From the NCBI RefSeq assembly GCF_900100955.1, contig NZ_FNCC01000011.1:248001-312000 (forward strand): a stretch of 64,000 nucleotides of DNA. The letters run 5' to 3'. Origin of the DNA: Lentzea fradiae (GTDB lineage: Bacteria > Actinomycetota > Actinomycetes > Mycobacteriales > Pseudonocardiaceae). The notes below the pieces were generated by a model, which saw only the letters and a program-made list of their open reading frames with translations, did no database searches and was not told where the DNA came from. The position numbers were made by a program, and so were the translations under genes. Below are positions 54,294-63,160 of this stretch, one piece after another (position 1 is the first letter of the stretch; each line of letters begins with the position of its first letter).

Positions 54294-55769
54294 CTACCCC
54301 ACCTCGACGCCGTCGAGGGTGGCTTCCACGGTGCTGCCGCCGGACAGCGTGATGGCGACCTTGTCACCGGGTGCCTTCGAGCGGACGGCGGCGACCAGCG
54401 TGTCCGACTCGTCGATGCGGCGGTCGTCGAACCTCGTGATCACGTCACCGGCCTTCAGACCGGCCTTCTCGGCGGCTCCGCCCGGGGTGACCTCGGTGAT
54501 CCTGGCGCCCTGCTCGACCGACTCGACCTTCACGCCGAGCACCGTCTGCTTCGGCTTGCCGGTCTTCACGATCTCGTCGATCGTGCGGCGCGCCTGGTCC
54601 ATCGGGATCGCGAAGCCGATGCCGACCGACCCGGCCTGGCCACCGGCCGAGTTCGGGCTGTAGATCGCGGAGTTGATGCCGACGACCTGGCCCTGCATGT
54701 TCACGAGCGGCCCACCGGAGTTGCCGGGGTTGATGGCCGCGTCGGTCTGGATGGCGTTCAGCACGGTGGCCTGCGAGTTGCGGGCATCGCCACCGGCGGA
54801 CACCGGGCGGTTCAGCGAGCTGACGATGCCGGACGTGACGGTGCCGGACAGCTCGAACGGCGAGCCGATCGCGACGACGCCCTGGCCGATGCGCAGGTCA
54901 CCGGAGTTGCCCAGCTGCACGACCGGCGCGTTCGAGATGTTCTCCGCCTGGATGACGGCGATGTCGGAGCTGGGGTCGCGGCCGAGGATCTTCGCGGACG
55001 CGGTCTTGCCGTCCTGGAAGACGACCTTGATGGCGCCTCCGCCGGCGGCACCCTCGATGACGTGGTTGTTCGTCACGATCTGGCCGTTGCTGGAGATCAC
55101 GAAGCCCGAGCCCTCGCCGGCGCCGGTCCGCGTGACGACCTGGATCTGCACGACGGACGGCAGCAGCTTGTTCGCCACGTCCTCGACCGAGCCGGCCGGG
55201 GCGTTGCCGGTCTGCGACGCGGGGCGCGGCGTGTCGAGCGAGCTCACCACGGACGACTCGTTCGCGAAGTTGTAGCCGAGGTAGCCGCCCACGCCGCCGG
55301 AGACACCGCCGACGAGCAGCACGAGGGCGGCGGCACCGGCCACGAGCTTGCCGCGGCCCTTGGGGCGGGCGGGCACGGGTGCCGGGAAGCCGGGCGGGAG
55401 GTAGTACTGACCCGTCTGTGGCCCCGTCTGCGGCCCCTGGGCGGGCGGTTCCGCGCCGAACTGGGCGGTCGTGGCGCCGAGGCCGAACGGGTGCGGCTGG
55501 CCGGTCCCCTGCTGGGGGAACTGCGGGCCTGGCATCCGGCCCGCGTCCGGTGCCGGGGCCGGGGTGAAGGAGGCGGGCACGTCCCCGAGGCCCGCCGGGA
55601 CGTTCGAGGCCCCGGCCTGGCCGGATCCCCCCTGCGAAGGATCCGGCTGGCCGGGGTCCGGCAGCGACGGGCCCTGCTCCCGTGCGCCGGAGTCTGTCTG
55701 ACCGGCGCTCGACGGCACGGAGTGTGGCTGTTCCGGCTGCGCTGGCTGGTTGCTCTCGGTCATGCCCAT
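54294..55769 (-). CDS. pepD: HtrA/PepD-like membrane serine protease with PDZ domain
   Basis: A 491-residue extracytoplasmic quality-control protease. It has a cytoplasmic Pro/Gln/Gly-rich N-terminus of about 135 residues, one membrane helix (KLVAGAAALVLLVGG, about 140-165), a trypsin-like domain, and a C-terminal PDZ domain (about 395-485). Catalytic triad: His in TNNHVIEG near 234, Asp in SSDIAVIQ near 269, Ser in GNSGGPLV near 349. M. tuberculosis PepD (Rv0983) has the same plan and belongs to the MprAB regulon; here it lies upstream of the regulator. ATG 55769, or ATG 55763 two codons later. Confidence 0.95.
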   Translation of the reverse strand: MGMTESNQPAQPEQPHSVPSSAGQTDSGAREQGPSLPDPGQPDPSQGGSGQAGASNVPAGLGDVPASFTPAPAPDAGRMPGPQFPQQGTGQPHPFGLGATTAQFGAEPPAQGPQTGPQTGQYYLPPGFPAPVPARPKGRGKLVAGAAALVLLVGGVSGGVGGYLGYNFANESSVVSSLDTPRPASQTGNAPAGSVEDVANKLLPSVVQIQVVTRTGAGEGSGFVISSNGQIVTNNHVIEGAAGGGAIKVVFQDGKTASAKILGRDPSSDIAVIQAENISNAPVVQLGNSGDLRIGQGVVAIGSPFELSGTVTSGIVSSLNRPVSAGGDARNSQATVLNAIQTDAAINPGNSGGPLVNMQGQVVGINSAIYSPNSAGGQAGSVGIGFAIPMDQARRTIDEIVKTGKPKQTVLGVKVESVEQGARITEVTPGGAAEKAGLKAGDVITRFDDRRIDESDTLVAAVRSKAPGDKVAITLSGGSTVEATLDGVEVG

Positions 55770-55814
55770 AGTCTCGGGTGTCGTCCTGAGAGAACCCTTA
55801 AACCAGCCTGGGAG

Positions 55815-56903
55815 CTACTTGTGCGTTCCCCGGAGGCGTTCGGCGATCTGCTCCGGCGTCACGTCGTTGATCCACACGGCCTCGCCGGACTCGGAGCCCG
55901 CGAGGTACTTGAGCTTGTCCTTCGTCCTGAGCACCGAGAAGACCTGCAGGTGCAGCCACATCTCCTCGCGGCCCGCGTTGACCGGCGCCTGGTGCCACGC
56001 GGCGATGTAGGGCAGCGGCCGGTCGTAGAGGGCGTCCAGGCGGTGCAGGACCCGCAGGTACGTCGTGCTGAGGTCGTCGCGTTCCGCTGAGGACAGCGCG
56101 GCGAGGTCCGGCACCTGGCGGCGCGGCGCCAGCACGACCTCGACGGGCCAGCGGGCGGCTGCGGGCACGAACGCCACCCAGTGCTCGGACTGCTCCACGA
56201 TCCGGGCACCGGCGCGCAGCTCGGCCTCCAGCACGTCGCCGAACAGCGGGCGGCCGTGCCGGGCGTGGTGGTCGAGCGCCGCCGAGAGCATCCGCTCGGT
56301 CTTGGGCGTCACGAACGGGTACGCGTAGATCTGGCCGTGCGGGTGCGAGAGCGTCACGCCGATCTCTTCGCCGCGGTTCTCGAACGGGAAGACCTGCTCC
56401 ACGCCCGGCAGCGCCGACAGGAACGCGACCCGGTCGGCCCAGGCGTCCACGACGGTCCGCACCCGCGACGGCGACAGCTCGCCGAACGACTTCTCGTGGT
56501 CGGACGTGAAGCACACGACCTCGCAGCGCCCCCGGCCGGGAGCACGCGCGAACAGCTCCTCACCATCCACAGTGGACGGCACGTCCGGGACGTTCTGCGC
56601 CAGCGACGGGAAGCGGTTCTCGAACACGACGACGTCGTAGCCGGCCTCGGGGATCTCGGTCGGCCTGCCCGGCGTCGACGGGCACAGCGGACAGAGGTCC
56701 GCGGGCGGCTTGTAGGTGCGCGTCTGGCGATGAGCCGCCATCGCGACCCACTCGCGGGTCAACGGGTCCAGCCGCACCTCCGACATCGGCTGAGTCGCGG
56801 GGAGGTCCCGCGTGTCCACCGCGACCCGCGGCGGCGCCTCGGCGCTGTCGTCGAAGTAGATGATCTCCCGGCCGTCCGCCAGTTTTCCCGCGGTACGCCT
56901 CAC
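55815..56903 (-). CDS. galT: Galactose-1-phosphate uridylyltransferase
   Basis: Leloir-pathway enzyme exchanging UMP between UDP-glucose and galactose-1-phosphate. In 362 residues: LTREWVAMAAHRQTRTY near 48, the CPLCP zinc half-site near 69, VVVFENRFPSL near 90, and the active-site SHPHGQIYAYPF near 186, where the second His of HPH carries UMP. GTG 56903 overlaps the DeoR stop (GTGA). Third gene of the operon beta-galactosidase-deoR-galT. GalK and GalE are not in the window. Confidence 0.95.
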   Translation of the reverse strand: MRRTAGKLADGREIIYFDDSAEAPPRVAVDTRDLPATQPMSEVRLDPLTREWVAMAAHRQTRTYKPPADLCPLCPSTPGRPTEIPEAGYDVVVFENRFPSLAQNVPDVPSTVDGEELFARAPGRGRCEVVCFTSDHEKSFGELSPSRVRTVVDAWADRVAFLSALPGVEQVFPFENRGEEIGVTLSHPHGQIYAYPFVTPKTERMLSAALDHHARHGRPLFGDVLEAELRAGARIVEQSEHWVAFVPAAARWPVEVVLAPRRQVPDLAALSSAERDDLSTTYLRVLHRLDALYDRPLPYIAAWHQAPVNAGREEMWLHLQVFSVLRTKDKLKYLAGSESGEAVWINDVTPEQIAERLRGTHK

Positions 56904-57697
56904 GCCAGCTCCTCGCCACTTCCCGGTACGTGCGCCAACACCAACTCGCCGACCTGCTCGGAGAGGATCGCCCGTGCGTCGTCCGGCAAACCCTCGTCCG
57001 TCACCAGGACGTGCGCCTCGTCCAGGTCGGCGATCGTGGAGATGCCGACGGTTCCCCACTTCGTGTGGTCGGCGACCACGACCACGCGACCGGCCGCGTC
57101 GACGAGCGCGCGGTCGGTCTCGCTCTCGTTGAGGTTAGGGGTGGTGAAGCCGGAGCGCTCGGCCATGCCGTGCACGCCCAGGAACACCACGTCCAGGTGC
57201 AGCGAGCGCAGCGCCTGCACGGCGACCGGGCCGACCAGGGCGTCGGACGGGGTCCGCACGCCGCCGGTGAGGACCACCGTGCGGTCGGTCCGCCCGCTCT
57301 GTTGCAGCACGTCCGCCACGCGGATGGAGTTCGTCACGACCGTCAGGTCCGGGATGTCGTCGAGGAAGCGGGCCAGCGTCCACGTCGTGGTGCCCGCCGA
57401 TAACCCGATGGCCGTGCCGGGCCGCACGAGGCCCGCGGCGAGTGCCGCGATCGCCTCCTTCTCGGGCAGCTGGCGGACCGACTTGGCCTCGAACCCCGGT
57501 TCGTCCGTGGAGCGCCCGACGACGGACGTGGCGCCGCCGTAGACCTTCTCGACGAGCCCGCGGGAGGCGAGCACGTCCAGGTCGCGGCGCACGGTCATGT
57601 CCGAGACGCCGAGCCTGACCACCAGGTCGCTCACGCGCACGGCGCCGGTCCGCCGGACCTCCTCCAGGATGACCGCCTGCCGTTGACGTGCCAGCAC
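56900..57697 (-). CDS. DeoR-family sugar regulator
   Basis: A 265-residue repressor. The N-terminal HTH reads RQRQAVILEEVRRTGAVRVSDLV then VSDMTVRRDLDVLASRGLVEKVYGGA (about 4-56). The C-terminal sugar-phosphate sensor has GLSAGTTTWTLAR near 100, TNSIRVADVL near 120, and VFLGVHGM near 175. DeoR proteins bind a phosphorylated sugar; here galactose-1-phosphate or similar is a reasonable guess from galT. It probably acts on the repeats at 59717-59736. GTG start one base after the beta-galactosidase stop. Confidence 0.93.
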   Translation of the reverse strand: MLARQRQAVILEEVRRTGAVRVSDLVVRLGVSDMTVRRDLDVLASRGLVEKVYGGATSVVGRSTDEPGFEAKSVRQLPEKEAIAALAAGLVRPGTAIGLSAGTTTWTLARFLDDIPDLTVVTNSIRVADVLQQSGRTDRTVVLTGGVRTPSDALVGPVAVQALRSLHLDVVFLGVHGMAERSGFTTPNLNESETDRALVDAAGRVVVVADHTKWGTVGISTIADLDEAHVLVTDEGLPDDARAILSEQVGELVLAHVPGSGEELA

Positions 57698-57698
57698 C

Positions 57699-59681
57699 TC
57701 ACACCTCTTCCCTGAGGACGACGACGTCCCCGGCGCGCACGGTGAGGCGTCCGGAGACCTGCGTGCCGGACAACACGTCGACCCCGGACGCCTCGATCTG
57801 CGCGTCGGTGCCGGAGTGGTTCACGGCGAAGAGCCACGATACGTCGCCCTTGCGCCTGACCAGCTCGATTCCCGTGGGTGAAACGGCGACACCCGCGCCG
57901 GAGAGCGCGTTTTCCACCGTTCGGCCGAGACCGGCCTCGTCGAGGTCGCACGCCACGTACCACGCGACACCGTTGCCGAAGCTGTTGCGCGTGATGGCCG
58001 CGACGCCCGGCAACGGTCCGTCCGCATAGGAGGCGACCACGTCGGCGCCGCGGGTGTGGAGGTGCTCGGTCCACATCGACGCCGTCGAACCGTCGCTCAG
58101 CGAGACGGTCTCGTCCTTCCGAAGCGGGAAGAACTCCTCCGACCACACGCCCAGCACGTCGCGGAACGCGCCGGGGTAGCCGCCCAGCCGCACCCGCGTG
58201 TGCTCGTCGGCCACCCCGGACAGGTACGTGACGACGACGTGCCCGCCGCCCGCCACGTAATCGGCGATCACGTGGGCGTGCGCGTCGGACACCGCGTAGA
58301 AGGCCGGTACGACCACCAGCGAGTAGCCGGAGAGGTTCGTGCCCGGCGCGACGAAGTCGACCGTGACACCGGCCTGCCAGAGCGCCTTGTAGTAGCCCAG
58401 GACATGCCGGTAGTAGTCGAAGTCCGCGGTGGGGTGCGCGTCCTGCCGCAGTGCCCAGTTGGACTGGAAGTCGTACAGGACCGCAACGGACGCGTCCACA
58501 GTGGACCCGACGACGTCGCGCAGCTTCGCGTACTCGGCACCGACCTCGCAGACCTCGCGGTACACCTTGGTCTCCGTGCCGGCGTGCGGGACCATCGCCG
58601 AGTGGTAGCGCTCGCTGCCGCCGCGCGACTGCCGCCACTGGAAGAACAGCGTGCCGTCCGCGCCGCGGGCGATGTTCTGGAACGAGTGCCGCCGCATCTC
58701 CCCCGGCAGCTTCGCGATGTTGCGGTGCTGCCAGTTCACCGCGGACGTCGAGTTCTCCATGAGCAGCCACGGTTTGCCGCCCGCGAGACCGCGCACCAGG
58801 TCGGCGGACATGGCGAGCTCGACGTGCCGGTCCGGCGACTCGGCCTGCGTGTAGTGGTCGTTGGAGACGAAGTCGACCTCGCGCGCCCACTTCCAGTAGT
58901 CGAGGTCGCCGAACGTCCAGTTGGCCATGAAGTTCGTGGTGACCGGCACGTCCGGCGTGATCATGCGCAGCACGTCCCGCTCGGCCTTGTACAGCTCCAG
59001 GATCGCGTCGTCGGAGAACCTGTCGTAGTCGAGCACGTGCGCAGGGTTCGAGAACGTCGGCGTGACGCGCGGCGGCAGGACCTGCGCGAAGTCGGTGTAG
59101 CCCTGGCTCCAGAACGCCGTGGACCACGCGTCGTTGAGCTGGTCGAGGGTGTAGCGGCCGGCCAGCCACTCGCGGAACGACGCCGCGCACGCGTCGCAGT
59201 AGCAGCGCTTCACGTGGCAGGCGTACTCGTTGCCGACGTGCCACGCGGCCAGCGCGGGGTGGTCGCGGTAGTGCGAGGCCATCTCGGCGGCGAGTGCCGT
59301 CGCCCTGTCCCGGTAGATCGGCGACGACGGGCAGTACGCCTGCCGGGAGCCGTGCGAGAGCCGCACGCCGTCCGCGCGGACGGGCAACATCTCGGGGTGC
59401 TCGGCGGTCAGCCAGGGCGGCGGCGCGGCGGTGGCGGTCGCGAGGTCGACGCGGATGCCACCGGCGTGCAGGAGGTCCATCACGCGGTCGAGCCACTCGA
59501 AGCGGTACTCGCCCTTGCTGACCTCGATCCGGCCCCAGGAGAAGATCCCGAGGCTGACCATCGTGACGCCGGCCCGTCGCATGAGCTCGACGTCCTCGGT
59601 CCAGACGTGTTCTGGCCACTGCTCTGGGTTGTAGTCAGCGCCCCAGCCCAGGCCCGGCAGGTCGATCGGCCACGTCGTCAC
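57699..59681 (-). CDS. GH42 beta-galactosidase
   Basis: A 660-residue family 42 glycoside hydrolase releasing galactose from beta-galactosides. It starts GLGWGADYNPEQWPE, typical for the family. The acid/base Glu is in WHVGNEYACH near residue 152, the Cys cluster CHVKRCYCDAC near 157-167 fits the GH42 zinc site, and the nucleophile Glu is in LLMENSTSAVNW near 308. Trimer and C-terminal beta domains follow. No signal peptide, so it is cytoplasmic and acts on imported sugar. First gene of the operon; GTG 59681 has CACTCT seven bases upstream. Confidence 0.95.
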   Translation of the reverse strand: MTTWPIDLPGLGWGADYNPEQWPEHVWTEDVELMRRAGVTMVSLGIFSWGRIEVSKGEYRFEWLDRVMDLLHAGGIRVDLATATAAPPPWLTAEHPEMLPVRADGVRLSHGSRQAYCPSSPIYRDRATALAAEMASHYRDHPALAAWHVGNEYACHVKRCYCDACAASFREWLAGRYTLDQLNDAWSTAFWSQGYTDFAQVLPPRVTPTFSNPAHVLDYDRFSDDAILELYKAERDVLRMITPDVPVTTNFMANWTFGDLDYWKWAREVDFVSNDHYTQAESPDRHVELAMSADLVRGLAGGKPWLLMENSTSAVNWQHRNIAKLPGEMRRHSFQNIARGADGTLFFQWRQSRGGSERYHSAMVPHAGTETKVYREVCEVGAEYAKLRDVVGSTVDASVAVLYDFQSNWALRQDAHPTADFDYYRHVLGYYKALWQAGVTVDFVAPGTNLSGYSLVVVPAFYAVSDAHAHVIADYVAGGGHVVVTYLSGVADEHTRVRLGGYPGAFRDVLGVWSEEFFPLRKDETVSLSDGSTASMWTEHLHTRGADVVASYADGPLPGVAAITRNSFGNGVAWYVACDLDEAGLGRTVENALSGAGVAVSPTGIELVRRKGDVSWLFAVNHSGTDAQIEASGVDVLSGTQVSGRLTVRAGDVVVLREEV

Positions 59682-59688
59682 GGCCGCA

Positions 59689-59736
59689 AGAGTGGCTGAC
59701 TTCGGCCCCGAACGTCAACACAAGCAAACACAACTT
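59689..59736 (-). promoter_or_regulatory. Beta-galactosidase promoter with phased direct-repeat operator
   Basis: On the minus strand TTGACG (59718-59713) and CACTCT (59694-59689) are 18 bp apart. The -35 overlaps a 10-bp direct repeat on the plus strand, AACACAAGCA (59717-59726) then AACACAACTT (59727-59736), one helical turn apart, a good candidate DeoR site. Confidence 0.6.
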
Positions 59737-59830
59737 TCCGTTGAGGTCTGTGCGCCGAAGTACCGGGACGAGTACCGGGAACGCTCACCACACCGCGCTG
59801 TGCACGGGTTTAACAGCTCCGTAACGGGGC

Positions 59831-59859
59831 TTGACATGGTGTATGACTGCGACCACATT
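59831..59859 (+). promoter_or_regulatory. Promoter of the sugar ABC transporter operon
   Basis: TTGACA (59831-59836), a 17-bp spacer and CACATT (59854-59859) precede the binding-protein gene. A small palindrome CAAC-TTT-GTTG (59865-59875) lies at the expected start of transcription and could bind a repressor. Confidence 0.6.
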
Positions 59860-59922
59860 GTGCGCAACTTTGTTGGAGTCCTGTTCGGTTCGCACGAGCG
59901 AGTGTCACCTGTAGGAGCGATG

Positions 59923-61227
59923 ATGGTTCGGTACACGCCTGGTTCCACTCCGTTACCGCACTTCGGTCGGCGCGCGATGCTGCGGGCCATGCTGGCGGGC
60001 GCCGGCGTCGCCGCGGCGAGTGGCGTCCTCTCGGCGTGCGGCTCCGGCTCCGGCGGCGACCCCAACGCGGTCACGTTCGGCAACAACCTGTCCGACCAGG
60101 TGCCGAAGGACGCGATCACCGCCGCGCTCAAGGCTTTCGAGGGCCAGTCGGGCGGCCTGTCCGTCACGATCAACACCAAGCAGCACGAGCAGTACCAGGA
60201 ACAGATCAACAACTACCTGCAGGGCAAGCCGGACGACGTGCTCGCGTGGTTCGCGGGCTACCGCATGCGGTTCTTCGCCGACCAGGGCCTCACCGGCGAC
60301 CTCACCGACCTGTGGGGCAAGATCGGCGGCAACTACTCCGACGCGCTCAAGCAGGCGTCCACGGCCTCGGACGGCAAGCAGTACTTCGTGCCGTTCACCA
60401 ACTACCCGTGGGGCGTGTTCTACCGCAAGAGCCTGTGGCAGGAACGCGGCTACGCGGAGCCCAAGACCCTCGACGAGCTCGTCGCGCTCGCCACGAAGAT
60501 GAAGTCCGACGGCCTGGTCCCGATCGCCTTCGCGCAGAAGCAGGGCTGGCCCGGCATGGGCACGTTCGACCAGCTCAACTTCCGCATCAACGGGTACCAG
60601 TTCCACGTGGACCTGCTGGCGGGCAAGGAGGACTGGCAGGACAAGCGCGTCAAGGAGGTCTTCGACACCTGGAAGCGCCTGCTGCCGTTCCACCAGGAGA
60701 ACGCGCTCGGCCGCGACTGGCAGGAAGCCGCGCAGTCGTTGCAGCAGAAGAAGTCCGGCATGTACCTGCTGGGCTCGTTCCTCGGCCAGCAGTTCCCCGA
60801 CGCGGAGAAGGACGACCTCGACTTCTTCCCGTTCCCGGAGATCAACCCCGAGCACGGCACCGACACGGTCGAGGCGCCGATCGACGGCTACATGATGGCC
60901 AAGAAGCCCGCCAACTCCGAGGGCGCGCTCAAGCTGCTCGAGTACCTGTCGACGGCCGAGCCGCAGCTCACCTACCTGAAGTCCGACTCGTCCGTGGTCG
61001 CCACCAACAAGGACGCGGACACCTCCGGCTACAACTCGCTGCAGAAGAAGGCGGCCGAGGTCATCAAGAACGCCAAGCACGTCACGCAGTTCCTCGACCG
61101 CGACACCGACCCCGGCTTCGCGAGCGAGGCCGCCACCAACGGCATCATCGAGTTCATCAAGAACCCCGACAACGTCGACTCCGTGCTCAAGGGCATGGCC
61201 GACCAGGCGAAGAACATCTTCAAGTGA
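59923..61227 (+). CDS. Sugar ABC transporter substrate-binding lipoprotein
   Basis: A 434-residue family 1 solute-binding protein. The signal has a twin-arginine-like FGRRAMLRAMLAG followed by a hydrophobic run and lipobox LSAC near residue 43. The mature part shows NNYLQGKPDDVLAWFAGYR near residue 100, NYPWGVFYRKSLW near 160, and the long C-terminal lobe typical of MalE/UgpB-like proteins. Substrate is probably a beta-galactoside or galactose oligomer, judged from the divergent beta-galactosidase operon. ATG 59923 has AGGAG at 59913-59917. It overlaps the first permease gene (GTGA). Confidence 0.93.
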   Translation: MVRYTPGSTPLPHFGRRAMLRAMLAGAGVAAASGVLSACGSGSGGDPNAVTFGNNLSDQVPKDAITAALKAFEGQSGGLSVTINTKQHEQYQEQINNYLQGKPDDVLAWFAGYRMRFFADQGLTGDLTDLWGKIGGNYSDALKQASTASDGKQYFVPFTNYPWGVFYRKSLWQERGYAEPKTLDELVALATKMKSDGLVPIAFAQKQGWPGMGTFDQLNFRINGYQFHVDLLAGKEDWQDKRVKEVFDTWKRLLPFHQENALGRDWQEAAQSLQQKKSGMYLLGSFLGQQFPDAEKDDLDFFPFPEINPEHGTDTVEAPIDGYMMAKKPANSEGALKLLEYLSTAEPQLTYLKSDSSVVATNKDADTSGYNSLQKKAAEVIKNAKHVTQFLDRDTDPGFASEAATNGIIEFIKNPDNVDSVLKGMADQAKNIFK

Positions 61228-62177
61228 CGGCGTTGCAGGAGAAGCCGCAGGCGGCGGTCCCCGGAGGACCGCCGCCTCGTCGGCGTGGAAAACGTGCCAC
61301 CGCCCTCGCGGGCACGGACAAACTGGTGCTGGGGCTCATGCTCGGCATCCCCGCGGTCGTGCACCTGCTGTTCGTGTGGATCCCCGCGCTGGGCTCGGTC
61401 GCCCTGTCGTTCAGCGAGTGGAACGGCATCGGCGGCTTCGAGGACATCGAGTGGATCGGTGTCGGGAACTACGTCGAGATCTTCACCGAGTACCCGCGGT
61501 TCTGGCCCGCGGTGCAGCACAACCTCATCTGGCTGGTGTTCCTGCTCGTCGTGCCCACGTCGGCGGGTCTGCTGCTGGCGGTGCTGCTCGACCGCGAGCT
61601 GAGGTTCAGCCGGGTCTACCAGAGCGCGCTGTACCTGCCGATGGTGCTGTCGCTCGCGCTCGTCGGCTTCATCTGGCAGCTCATCTACACGCCCGACGGC
61701 GGCCTGCTGAACTCGGTGCTGGGCCTCGACAAACCGGTCGACTGGATCGGCGACTCGGACATCAACCTCTACGCGGTGCTCGTCGCCGCGGCCTGGCGGC
61801 ACACCGGCTACATCATGCTGCTGTACCTGGCGGGCCTGAAGTCCGTCGACCCGGCGCTGAAGGAAGCGGCGGCACTGGACGGCGCCTCGTCCGCCCAGAC
61901 GTTCTTCCGCGTCACGTTCCCGGTGATGAAGCCCGTCAACATCGTCGTGCTCGTGGTGACGGTGATCGAGGCGCTGCGCGCGTTCGACATCGTCTACGTC
62001 ATCAACAAGGGCCGCAACGGCCTGGAGCTGCTGTCGGTCCTGGTGACCGACAACATCATCGGCGAGGCGTCCCGCATCGGCCGCGGCTCCGCGGTCGCCG
62101 TGGTGCTGCTGACGATCTCGCTCGGCTTCATCATCACGTACCTGTACCAGGTGTTCAGCAAGGAGAACCGGACGTGA
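61224..62177 (+). CDS. Sugar ABC transporter permease (MalF-type)
   Basis: A 317-residue CUT1-family permease with six helices: the first (LVLGLMLGIPAVVHLLFVWI) at about 35-55, then the core five. The coupling loop is KEAAALDGASSAQTFFRVTFP near residue 213. A basic Pro-rich N-terminus (GGPPPRRRGKR) precedes. GTG 61224 overlaps the binding-protein stop and its own stop overlaps the next start in the same GTGA fashion. No ATPase gene is linked; CUT1 systems in actinobacteria often share an MsiK-type ATPase encoded elsewhere. Confidence 0.95.
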   Translation: MTALQEKPQAAVPGGPPPRRRGKRATALAGTDKLVLGLMLGIPAVVHLLFVWIPALGSVALSFSEWNGIGGFEDIEWIGVGNYVEIFTEYPRFWPAVQHNLIWLVFLLVVPTSAGLLLAVLLDRELRFSRVYQSALYLPMVLSLALVGFIWQLIYTPDGGLLNSVLGLDKPVDWIGDSDINLYAVLVAAAWRHTGYIMLLYLAGLKSVDPALKEAAALDGASSAQTFFRVTFPVMKPVNIVVLVVTVIEALRAFDIVYVINKGRNGLELLSVLVTDNIIGEASRIGRGSAVAVVLLTISLGFIITYLYQVFSKENRT

Positions 62178-63073
62178 CGGCGACCCTGGAACGCCCTGCC
62201 GCCAAAGCGAACAAGCGGTCGGTGACGCCCGCCAGGATCGCGCTGCACGTGTTCCTGGTCCTCACGTGCCTGATGACGCTGGCACCACTGCTGTGGGCGA
62301 TGTACGCGTCACTGCGGACGTACGAGGACACTTCGGTCAACGGGTACTTCTCGCTCGCCGAGTCGCTGACGTTCGAGAACTTCGCCAAGGCGTGGGAGAT
62401 CGGCAACCTGCCGCAGTACTACTGGAACACGCTGCTGATCACGATCCCGGCACTGGTGGTCACGCTGCTGCTGAGCTCGATGGTCGCGTTCGGCGTCGCG
62501 CGGTTCAGCTTCAAGTTCAACATCGCCTTGCTGATGCTGTTCACCGCCGGCAACCTGCTGCCGCAGCAGGTCATCGTGACCCCGCTGTGGCGGCTGTACC
62601 GGCTGATCGAGCTGCCGGTGTGGATGTCGGAGAGCGAGTCGCTCATCGACTCCCAGCTCGGCGTGATCCTGATCCACATCGCGTTCCAGATGGGCTTCTG
62701 CACGTTCGTGCTCTCCAACTACATGAAGACCATCCCGTACGAGCTGACCGAGGCGGCCCGGGTGGACGGGGCTTCGGTGTTCCGGCAGTACTGGCAGCTC
62801 ACCCTGCCGTTGTGCCGGCCGGTGCTGGCGGCTCTGGCCACGCTGGAGTTCACCTGGATCTACAACGACTTCCTGTGGGCGCTGGTGCTGATCCAGGACG
62901 GGGACAAGATGCCCGTCACCTCTGCGTTGCAGAACCTCAAGGGCACGTTCTTCACCGACAACAACCTGATCGCCGCCGGGTCGCTGTTGGTGGCGTTGCC
63001 GACGCTGGTGGTGTTCTTCGTGTTGCAGCGGCAGTTCGTCGGCGGGTTGACGCTCGGCTCGACCAAGGGCTGA
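62174..63073 (+). CDS. Sugar ABC transporter permease (MalG-type)
   Basis: A 299-residue partner permease with six helices. It has an N-terminal helix near 20-42 (IALHVFLVLTCLMTLAPLLW), a family periplasmic segment, and the EAA loop TEAARVDGASVFRQYWQLTLP near residue 195. The C-terminus FVLQRQFVGGLTLGSTKG is typical of MalG. GTG 62174 overlaps the preceding stop. It ends the operon; a strong bidirectional hairpin follows. Confidence 0.95.
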   Translation: MTATLERPAAKANKRSVTPARIALHVFLVLTCLMTLAPLLWAMYASLRTYEDTSVNGYFSLAESLTFENFAKAWEIGNLPQYYWNTLLITIPALVVTLLLSSMVAFGVARFSFKFNIALLMLFTAGNLLPQQVIVTPLWRLYRLIELPVWMSESESLIDSQLGVILIHIAFQMGFCTFVLSNYMKTIPYELTEAARVDGASVFRQYWQLTLPLCRPVLAALATLEFTWIYNDFLWALVLIQDGDKMPVTSALQNLKGTFFTDNNLIAAGSLLVALPTLVVFFVLQRQFVGGLTLGSTKG

Positions 63074-63113
63074 CCGGCTCCTCGGTCACGTCATCGCCGC
63101 TCCACGACGATGC

Positions 63114-63147
63114 GAAGGGGCGGGGACCTCGTGGTCCCCGCCCCTTC
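63114..63147. terminator. Bidirectional terminator between transporter and lepB
   Basis: A 15-bp perfect stem (63114-63128 with 63133-63147) with a 4-base loop TCGT lies between two convergent stop codons. Confidence 0.85.
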
Positions 63148-63160
63148 CGCGTGTCTTCGG

